The position numbers were made by a program, and so were the translations under genes. Shown piece by piece: positions 56,764-64,000 of a stretch of 64,000 bases of DNA. Every line of letters begins with the position of its first letter. Position 1 is the first letter of the stretch. The stretch spans positions 1,116,001 through 1,180,000 of the forward strand of contig JAGTWJ010000008.1 of NCBI GenBank assembly GCA_020064725.1, given 5' to 3'. This stretch comes from Drechslerella dactyloides. Lineage: Eukaryota > Ascomycota > Orbiliomycetes > Orbiliales > Orbiliaceae. The notes beneath the pieces are model-generated. The model was not told the DNA's origin. It did not search any database and saw only the letters and a program-made list of their open reading frames with translations.

Positions 56764-59559
56764 TTACCACTTCTTCTTATTCTTACTATCCTTCAATCCC
56801 AACTCCTCGTACCCCTTCAGCACGATCCCCATCCGCCGAACGCTCTCCCACGTGCCATCCTGCACCTTCCCAGGTAACTTCCGCCCCTTCAAACTCTGAT
56901 CGATGAGCCATAGACCCATGATAAACTCATCTCTCGTCAGCCACCACTTCGGCCGCGGCCCACGGTCCACAAGCTCCCATATCTGCTCGAGAATGTCCAG
57001 CGGCAGCCGGCTGCGACTCCACAGATCCTTCACAACAAGCGCGCAAACCGCCTCCTGGTGCAGCTTCTTCCCCACCGCGTCGGGACGTCCGTCGAACATC
57101 TTGTCCGTGAGGTGCAGCCCGCGGTTCGCCGCCCACAGCCCTTCGTACCGTTTGCGTTCTTTCTCCGTCACGAACTCGCGCCACCGCTTCCGCGAGCCCT
57201 CGTGGTGCTTGTTCGGGTGCTTCTTGCCCAGCAGATGGCTTTTCTTCTGCGGCGATGCATCCCGCTCTTGCGATTTGTCCGGGCTGCGCATCGTAGTTCG
57301 CATGCCGGTGCTCGGGCGCGGTGGGAGCGGTAGGGGGTTCGACTTGACGGGTGAGCCCGCGCGGGAGGATGCAAGCGAGGAAGCCAGCCTCGCATGGTGG
57401 AGGGAGTCGCCCGTGTGTGACGGCCGCAGATACCCGGCCCCGTCCGTAGGGGCAAAATCATAGGGTAGGTCATCGCGCCAGGTGGCCGTAGGTCGGGGCG
57501 GTGGCCGTGACGACTCTGGCCCCGTGTGATTCGGCCGTAATGCGCGGATGGGTTTCACTGGCGAGGTTGCCCTCCGCGATGGCGCTGGAGGCGGTGGGAG
57601 GAGGCCGGGAAGTGTGGATGAGGAGGATCCTTTATCAAGTGTGTAGAAGGAGGGTGGCTTTCGCGCAACGATCAAGCCAACGTCAGTGTTCGGTTTGACA
57701 GGCCTGGGATATAGAGTTGGAGTGGGCAGCGGCGGGTCCGACTTTGTAGGCTCAGGAGGCTTTGGCCGTGTGACTGACGCTGTCACTGAGCTTGCAGGCT
57801 CGACGGGTTTAGGTGGTGGAAGAGGTGGCTTGACAGACTCTATCACCTTGGGTCTCCCAATGAATGCGTCTTGTTTCACAGGCTCGATCGTTGGCTGACT
57901 GACGGCAGGCGGCGGCAGTTTCACAGCAGATGTGAAGCCTAGAAGTCTGGGATCGCGTCGTACTGGCCCCGCTGGTTTAAGAGGTTCCACCGGCTTAGGA
58001 GACTCCACTGGCCTAGGAAGTTCCACTGGCTTGGAGGACTGCACTGGCTTGGGAGGTATCGGCCTCGGGGGCTCCACAGGTCTGGGAAGTTCTACTGGCT
58101 TGGGAGACTCCGGCTTGAGGACCTCGGCTCTCGGTGCCTCGATCACCCTTGCGCCACGAGGCTGGGGTAGAGGTGGTGCTATCTTTGTAGCAGTATCATC
58201 CGGCTTGGGTGGTAAAGGAGGTACCACCTTTTCCACCGGTTTGTTCTCCTTAGGGCCATCTAACGCAATTGGAGGAGAGGTCTCCTTCACTGGCGATCGA
58301 GGATTGCGCGCTGGCGGTCTCGCTCGCCGAGGTAACGGTTTGATAGGCTGCGAAGGGGGTGTGCCCGTGGTCTGTGGGGCAACTTTGAGTATGGCCGGCT
58401 TCGTTGTAGGTTTCGCTGTGGGTTTCGCTGCGGGTTTCGCTGCGGGTTTCGAAGGTATAACCGGCGAGGGGAGGGGTACTGGCGCTTTCGTAATCGGACT
58501 GGTAATGTCTTTGACAGCAGGCTTCTTCTTCAGCGCCGCCGGCTTTGGCGGCGGTGTAACTCCAGGAGCCGGAGCCGGCGAGGGCACGTCGTCATCGCGC
58601 TTGATCTCTCGCTTTATCGGCGACGGCTGGCGAGGTTTTAGGTTGGGTTTGGGTGAAATGGGGGGAGCAGAGCTGGCCCCTGCACTCCGGCCCGAATGCT
58701 GGACCGCCAGCTTCGCAGCGGACAAGGGTGAGATGTTGACCGTGCTCGTCGGCGGGCTATCCAGGAACGTTCCCGTATTTTTTGACCGCGTGGGACCTTC
58801 CAGGCTCGGCCGTCCGCGCGGAGGGAAATCGGAACCGTTATTATCGCTAGCACCCGCTTGCTGTAAGAACCTCTTCTTCGCTTCATTGAGGGAGCCCGCG
58901 GGAGGGAGAATGTCGGGCTCCTGGTCGCGTTCGGGTTGCACCGTCGAAGCCATTGTGACGGATGCCGTCAGTCTCGAAACGGCCAGTTCGGCAGCTAGCA
59001 GACTGGGTGGCGACGCGGTCGATGGATTCCGTCCCTTATCTTTCTTCGCGGCAGTCAGCAGAGCCTTGACCGGCGCTCCTGCCTGGACATTCTCGGACTG
59101 GGATCCGTTGGTCTTGACGACGACGCCAAGCTCGTTGTGAAGCTTTACACGCGACACGGAGCTGGTAGATGATGTTCTGCTGACGCTCACCCGCGCAGCC
59201 TTGAGGGATCCAGCGTGTACGGAAGACGGCACTAGCACGTCAGAGCTCGGGTTCCTGGACAGGCTTCCGGAGCCTCCTGCTCCACGATCCGGCGAGTTGA
59301 GTCTTGTGGGCCTTGGCGACCCAGAACCACCAGTCCCGATCGCGCGCGCCGCGATCAAAGCGGTGCCGTTCGTTTTCGACGGCGAAACGGACCGGTCGTC
59401 GGAGCTCTGTCGGCTGAGCGGCGGGGAGAAGCTCAGCGTCGCCGCCCGCAGCGCGGCATCAGGCTTGTCGGTGGAGGTCGTGGAGCTGGCTGCTGACCGT
59501 TTATGCGGAGTGATGGGCTCGCGAGTGCCGGCGGGAGCGGCGTGGGGTGTGCTGGTCAT
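56764..59559 (-). CDS. irs4: Irs4-type EH-domain protein
   Basis: Intronless, 931 aa, from an ATG (MTSTPHAAPAGTREPITPHK) to TGG-TAA. Residues 1-780 are disordered and Ser/Pro/Ala-rich, with Lys-Pro-Ala-Ala repeats (about 375-390) and a long run of PRPVEP/PKPVEP-type 6-7-residue repeats (about 490-545). The C-terminus (about 790-925) is an EH domain of the Irs4/Tax4 kind: ERKRYEGLWAANRGLHL, then VVKDLWSRSRLPLDILEQIW, WWLTRDEFIMGLWLIDQSLK and GRKLP. EH domains bind Asn-Pro-Phe peptides. In yeast, Irs4 and Tax4 activate the inositol 5-phosphatase Inp51 and so control plasma-membrane PI(4,5)P2, cell-wall integrity and rDNA silencing. Filamentous fungi generally keep one such protein with a long Pro-rich N-terminus, as here. 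Confidence 0.93.
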   Translation of the reverse strand: MTSTPHAAPAGTREPITPHKRSAASSTTSTDKPDAALRAATLSFSPPLSRQSSDDRSVSPSKTNGTALIAARAIGTGGSGSPRPTRLNSPDRGAGGSGSLSRNPSSDVLVPSSVHAGSLKAARVSVSRTSSTSSVSRVKLHNELGVVVKTNGSQSENVQAGAPVKALLTAAKKDKGRNPSTASPPSLLAAELAVSRLTASVTMASTVQPERDQEPDILPPAGSLNEAKKRFLQQAGASDNNGSDFPPRGRPSLEGPTRSKNTGTFLDSPPTSTVNISPLSAAKLAVQHSGRSAGASSAPPISPKPNLKPRQPSPIKREIKRDDDVPSPAPAPGVTPPPKPAALKKKPAVKDITSPITKAPVPLPSPVIPSKPAAKPAAKPTAKPTTKPAILKVAPQTTGTPPSQPIKPLPRRARPPARNPRSPVKETSPPIALDGPKENKPVEKVVPPLPPKPDDTATKIAPPLPQPRGARVIEAPRAEVLKPESPKPVELPRPVEPPRPIPPKPVQSSKPVELPRPVESPKPVEPLKPAGPVRRDPRLLGFTSAVKLPPPAVSQPTIEPVKQDAFIGRPKVIESVKPPLPPPKPVEPASSVTASVTRPKPPEPTKSDPPLPTPTLYPRPVKPNTDVGLIVARKPPSFYTLDKGSSSSTLPGLLPPPPAPSRRATSPVKPIRALRPNHTGPESSRPPPRPTATWRDDLPYDFAPTDGAGYLRPSHTGDSLHHARLASSLASSRAGSPVKSNPLPLPPRPSTGMRTTMRSPDKSQERDASPQKKSHLLGKKHPNKHHEGSRKRWREFVTEKERKRYEGLWAANRGLHLTDKMFDGRPDAVGKKLHQEAVCALVVKDLWSRSRLPLDILEQIWELVDRGPRPKWWLTRDEFIMGLWLIDQSLKGRKLPGKVQDGTWESVRRMGIVLKGYEELGLKDSKNKKKW
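57931..58130 (-). repeat. Proline-rich short tandem repeats in irs4
   Basis: In-frame imperfect repeats of about 18-24 bp encode units such as PKPVEL, PRPVEP and PRPIPP. They lie in the disordered part of Irs4. A second, shorter array (Lys-Pro-Ala/Thr units) is encoded near 58405-58450. Confidence 0.8.
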
Positions 59560-60208
59560 AAGGAGACGGAGATGCTGCGTGCTTGCTAGATGCAGCTAGC
59601 TGAGTGCGGTCGAGATCGTAGGGCTGGCTGGCTACGCGGGCGTCCGCGCGGTAAGCGTCGGGAGGCGAGGACCGGATATAGCGCGGAGGGACGTCGCATG
59701 CATGCTTCGAGAGAGAGAGCGAGAGAGAAGAGGCCCGGGATGACGAATCGATATATACAGAAGATGAGATGAGGTCGAAAAGTAAAGTCCGCCGGGGTCA
59801 GGGGAACTCAGCTGGGCTGTTTCGAGGCTGCTGTCAGCCCAGTCCGCCGCGACCCACCGCTGGGGTTCTGCCTGCCCTGCGCGACACTTCTCCGGCCCGG
59901 AACGGCAGTCGTCTGAACTTCTTCGTCGTCGGTGATCAAGCCCGCCGTTTCGTCGCGTCGGCGGATACCTTTTCCGGGGGACGATTGGAGGAGGTGATAA
60001 CGCAGCTGATGTCGATGGCAGCAGGGGCGCGGAGGCTGTGCTGCCGCAGAAATTAAGCTCGCCGCTGTTTACAATCGTGTGCGGTACAATTACAAGACTA
60101 TCAATATCTTCATATCATCATTCATAATACAAGCATTTGGTGAACATCAGGTCAAAGAGACCTCAATGTAAAGGTCCAAGTAAGCTAAAAGTATACATCG
60201 CCGCCGTA
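59560..60208. other. Intergenic, 649 bp
   Basis: IRS4 promoter/leader and 3' region of the HNH-like gene. A GA-rich repeat (about 59710-59735) lies about 150 bp upstream of the IRS4 start. No gene recognised. Confidence 0.6.
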
Positions 60209-61628
60209 TCACCCTTCCACATGTCGGTCGCGCATCGACAGCCGCTCCAGCTGCCGCACAAGATAGTTCTGCCCGACCCGTCCCCACGTCCGCCCCGTGC
60301 GTCCCCGCTCTATAATCTCCTCCTCATCCCTCAGTATCATATCGATCACCTCCGCCGCCCCGGATGCATTCGCCACCTTTGCCAGCGCCGTGTACACGTT
60401 GAACAGCTGCGGGTTCGGACTGGGTATACTCCGATCCTTCCTGCCAAAGAACACCTTCTCGCCATCCGCATGATAATTCAGCGCGGTGGGGAGGTACGGG
60501 CTGAATTTTCTGAATATATAATTATAGTCGTCGTCCCAGCCGCTCGGACACGCCTCGATCGACCATTCGAAGCGCCGGAAGGAGCTGTGGAACTGCGGTG
60601 TTAGCATGAACGCGTTCGTCGCGTTATCGATGGCGTCGGCGATGAGAGGGTCGCCGGAGAATTGGACGAGGAGGTCGCGTAGGTCGGGGATATATGGAGA
60701 GTTGTTTGGGATTATCTGACAGGCCTTTATCCGGCCGTAGTCCCAGAGCTCTGTTCGGGGGGGCGGGACGACGTCCTTTGGCCAGAAGCGGTTCCAGACC
60801 CGGCCGACGACCGTCATATGGCCGTCTCGCTTCAGGCACTGCGGATTGTCAAGTTAGCACCATCGAACGCGCTTCAAAGAAACTCTCGAATAGACTATGC
60901 CTAAGTACCTGTTCTCTAAGCACTGCCTGGGCCTTGTTCGCCGTCTCCGACCCATGGCTCGACGGCGGCCCCCTCGCCGCAACCACTGCAAAATGCAACA
61001 TCAGCATAAAACCTCCAAGCGAGATGTACCAAAGCTATTATAGACGCAAAGGTAAGGGATGCATACTCGGAATCAGCAGCCCGGTAAAGTATTGCTTCCC
61101 CCAGTCCCTCAGCTCCATCACGAACTCCGGCTCGCCGAACAAGGTATCCACGACCTGCTCCCAGTTGTAGCCCTGCTTCAACTGCAGTATCAAATCCTCA
61201 TCGTTCACCGGCCGTCCCTTCATCCGGAAGAAGATACCCATCGGATCCCGTACATTGTCGTGCACCAGCAGCTTCTTCAGCAGATCCAGCGCCATAGCGT
61301 TGGGCTGCATCCCGTACGTTAGCAGCGCGTACACGAGATGCAGCACCGACACTTGGCGGTCGCTATACTCGAAGTATGCATCTGTAGTTTCAGCACCGGC
61401 GCGAGGAAACCCGTCGCGTACTCTGAAGATCGCAGGGGCTTGCAGCCAGCCGTCGGGGGAATCGGGGTCCGCGTGATTGACGTCGATGCCAGCTGCTATG
61501 GCGGTCAGGCGGCGGAAGGTGTCGCTGATAGAGAGGGCCGGGTGGACAGTCGCGGGTGGTTCTGTGCCCGGTATAATCTCCATCGGTACGCCACGGTGAT
61601 GGCCTACGGGCACGTCAAGCTCGGCCAT
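60209..61628 (-). CDS. Degenerate HNH-endonuclease-like fungal protein
   Basis: Exons 61628-61067, 60985-60909 and 60838-60209 (phases 1 and 0) give 422 aa. The N-terminal half (about 1-185) is a helical/alpha-beta region with MAELDVPVGHHRGVPMEI and a conserved-looking block RQVSVLHLVYALLTYGMQP. The small exon 2 and start of exon 3 encode ARGPPSSHGSETANKAQAVL followed by CLKRDGHMTVVGR (Cys214). Fungal HNH proteins have a similar CLKRDGxxCVVTGR opening, followed by an AAHIIP-like motif. Here the second Cys position is Thr222, and the expected His is Gln254 in ACQIIPNNSP. The rest resembles the fungal-specific region after such HNH folds, ending RQLERLSMRDRHVEG. The fold is therefore probably kept and nuclease activity probably lost. 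Family identity is a recollection of motif pattern, not a search. Confidence 0.75.
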
Positions 61629-62535
61629 GCTTTGTGCTCACCGATGCGGACATGCCGGTGCGCTTTTGACAAAACAGGATCTATATTTACGGCCGGCTGA
61701 GCCGTAGTGTCAGCGACCGATAAATCTCGCGATCTAACTCTCGAAGGTAATTAGCTCACTCCTAGGGGGATTCGACGTATTGGTAAATTGCGCGCACTCC
61801 CCGCTTGCTGGTAACATCAATATCCGGAAGGTTCGGTATAGTTGTGGATGTGGTGATGGAGTCGTCCAGTCATATGTGTGGGAAGCCTGCAAATGGCGCC
61901 GAGACGTCTGCTGAACAAAGGGACGCTCAACATCTCCCACATTTCCGGACATTCAGCTCCACTCTGCCCGATACCCCGTTGTGATATCTCTTCGTGATAA
62001 ATTGTGAAGGTACCTGTAACTACCTTCACCTTGGTCAGGGGAAACTTGAAGCCTTGTCTGGCACTGATATAACGTTATAGCTCATAAATCTGTGTCACCA
62101 TTCTCCGTCTAGCTCTGTGCTACCCAATATTGTGCGGTACGATAAAAGCAAAAATTTAGAATTGATCCAGACCTCGCTATCTGACATAAGGAGAAAACGA
62201 AATCAGCAAATACAATCCAAGAGCCATATAGTAATTGCAGGACGGAGCTACCTGCTGAAAGCTACATAAATGAAGTTTGAATGAATCTGAATTAAAACAA
62301 ATGCTGCGTTGCGTAGTGTCGACAGAGAGCCAAAACCAGCTACGCACGACAGCATGCCCAACCCTGGCGTCTCACCAACAGCCGAGGTACAACCCACCAT
62401 TGCTTCATTCCTGAGAGCATATAAGAGGAAGCACCTACCGTCACCACCATGTAACACATTCTCATTGGCATCACCCCACGAATCACCGGCGTCTCAAACA
62501 TACAGCTAGCTTTGGCGACCCGAGCTAGCTTCGCG
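61629..62535. other. Intergenic between divergent genes, 907 bp
   Basis: Promoters of the HNH-like gene (-) and thioesterase gene (+). Short frames around 62248-62546 on both strands have no recognisable domain. No structural element recognised. Confidence 0.6.
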
Positions 62536-63084
62536 ATGGCGCTCAAGTCGCGCCTCCGGACGCACTACAAATACTTCCTCAACAACTTCCAAACGCGCTG
62601 GTCCGACAACGACCAATACGGGTGAGCACACATACAATCCCCAGCACCCTCACTACGCACACGAACGAATAACCATTCTAACGATATGATATCATAAATT
62701 AGTCACGTCAATAACGCAATCTACTACCACTATTACGACACAATCATAAACCACTACCTCACAACCCGCTGCTCCCTCGTCCCCACCCGCTCCCCGAACA
62801 TCGGCCTCTGCGTCCACTCCTCCAGCGACTACTTCCGCCCCGTCGAGTTCCCCAACACCCTCGACCTCGCCCTCGCGGTCACAAAGCTCGGCAGATCGAG
62901 CGTCACGTACGAAGTCGGCGTGTTCGAAACGGGGAAGGAAGAAGTGTGCGCCGTCGGAAGCTTCGTGCATGTATTCGTCGAGAGCGCCGGACGGCGGCCC
63001 GTAGGGATCGAAGGGGAGATACGCACGGGATTGGAGCAGCTGGTCGTAGAGCGGGATGACGACGAGAAGGCAGCGAAGCTGTAG
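62536..63084 (+). CDS. Hot-dog fold acyl-CoA thioesterase (4HBT family)
   Basis: Exons 62536-62621 and 62703-63084 join in phase 2 (GTGAGC donor, AAATTAG acceptor), giving 155 aa. The splice rebuilds the signature RWSDNDQYGHVNNAIYYHYY (about 21-40), in which the Asp before Gln-Tyr-Gly-His is the catalytic residue of the 4-hydroxybenzoyl-CoA thioesterase/YbgC/FadM group. Later parts fit the hot-dog sheet: SSDYFRPVEFPNTLDLALAV, GRSSVTYEVGVFE, then CAVGSFVHVFVE. Such proteins form dimers or tetramers and hydrolyse acyl-CoA thioesters. The substrate is not predictable here. There is no organelle signal apart from a few basic N-terminal residues (MALKSRLRTHYKYFL), which might act as a weak mitochondrial signal. 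Confidence 0.9.
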
Positions 63085-63551
63085 TCAACGGGCACGTATT
63101 ATAATATATATCATGGCATGTTATTATTAGGGCGGGCGTTCACGAATACCAGTATGGGTTTTAGGATATCGACTCGAACGTTGGAATAAGTCTTCTATTA
63201 GCCGTGGAGGGAATGCGCGCGGTCTATGAAGGTATGTCGGGGACATGAGGCGGATACAGATGTATGCATGCATGCAAGAGACTTCCCCTTCCGTCCGAAA
63301 AAAAATAAAAAATAAAAAAGGGTGAAAAAAAGATAACCCCTGTGCGAAACTTCGGAGAGGCGTCTTCCCCGAACGATTCCCAATTATATAAGATGCGTAA
63401 AAACCGGCAGCAGCAGACACATGGACGAGAGAAAGCCGTGACATACACCGTTAAAAAAATATACACGAGGAAGGTATTCGTGGATGGATGGAGGGAGAGA
63501 GTGAGGTATTCCTGAAAGAGTGAATGAGTAACGACGAGGTAGCGGTGCAGT
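63085..63551. other. Intergenic between convergent genes, 467 bp
   Basis: 3' regions of the thioesterase and eL32 genes, with an A-rich stretch at 63297-63330. No gene recognised. Confidence 0.65.
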
Positions 63552-64000
63552 TTATACGTCCGTCGTAACCTTGCCCTTGGGGTTTGTGACCTTGACGCCC
63601 AGCTTCTTCGCCTTCGCGATGATTTCGATCCTCTTTCTCGAGCTGACGGCATGGGAGATCCTACACACCGCACTGTTAACATACTTTCCTCCGAGTTTCA
63701 AGTTGTTACTATACGGATACGTACTCAGCGGCGAAGGTGTGGTTGTGCATGAGGAGCAGGTCGACGTCGTTGGCGTTGTGGACGAGGAAGGCCTTGTGGC
63801 CGGAGGGCATCATGTGCCTCGTCTTCTTGTTGGAGCCGTAACCAATCTAATCCGAGAGAACATCCGTATTAACCTCCATACTTGATCATATCATCCGGAA
63901 TCCATATCGCAGTCGCCTCGGTGATGCTCGACTCTGAGATTGCGACCCAGGTGCGCTTGCTGGGAGTGTAGTGTGTGTGGTTGAATGTACCTTTGGCATG
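63552..64000 (-). CDS. rpl32: 60S ribosomal protein eL32, partial (5' end beyond right edge)
   Basis: The 3' part is present as exons 64000-63991 (partial), 63846-63725 and 63660-63552, phases 0 and 2, with introns of 144 and 64 bp. The joined sequence reads PKIGYGSNKKTRHMMPSGHK, then AFLVHNANDVDLLLMHN, HTFAAEISHAVSSRKRIEII and KAKKLGVKVTNPKGKVTT, ending Asp-Val. This is the conserved C-terminal half of eL32, a component of the large cytosolic ribosomal subunit. The intron-rich structure is common in fungal ribosomal protein genes. The start and about the first half of the protein lie outside the window. Confidence 0.95.

Overview
This window is a stretch of nuclear genome from a filamentous ascomycete (Pezizomycotina). 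The evidence is spliced protein genes with short GT-AG introns and CTAAC/CTGAC-type branch sequences, and typical fungal gene content: an ApsB/Mto1-type microtubule-organising-centre protein with a centrosomin CM1 motif, Pex11, arginase, Dbp8, Irs4, a Pml1/SNIP1-type FHA protein, a mitochondrial DUF155/RMND1-type protein and ribosomal protein eL32. ApsB-like architecture fits a Eurotiomycete, but that placement is an inference. I found no operon, tRNA, rRNA, CRISPR array or intact transposon.

Layout, left to right. 1-4721 (-): 5' part of a long low-complexity protein, running off the left edge, with an unusually long 1.45-kb first intron. 4722-12406: a 7.7-kb gene-poor tract. 12407-13336 (+): FHA spliceosome factor. 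14047-14849 (+): small coiled-coil gene ending in four 33-bp repeats, the last of which creates the start of an overlapping ORF. 15287-19255 (-): proline-rich protein with a PB1-like N-terminus and a UBA-like C-terminus. 22034-27448 (+): seven-exon apsB/mto1. 27449-32887: second gene-poor tract. 32888-36806 (+): long coiled-coil protein. 37400-38480 (+): basic nuclear protein. 38889-40110 (-): Pex11. 41329-42851 (-): membrane-anchored histidine-phosphatase-like protein. 43546-45123 (-): Cys-rich secreted protein with four poly-Asp repeat modules and a GPI-like tail.

From 46718 the window becomes a compact housekeeping block: RMND1-type mitochondrial inner-membrane protein (+), arginase (-), RluA-type pseudouridine synthase (+), Dbp8 helicase (-), Irs4 EH-domain protein (-), a degenerate HNH-type protein (-), a hot-dog thioesterase (+), and eL32 (-), cut by the right edge.

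For every spliced gene I joined exons only where donor, acceptor and reading phase agree and the joined protein is continuous. No transcript evidence was available. No clear defence, mobile or biosynthetic system is present. The most unusual items are the poly-Asp modular surface protein, two enzyme-like proteins that seem to lack catalytic residues (phosphatase-like and HNH-like), the repeat-born start codon, and an overlapping uORF on the RMND1-type gene.
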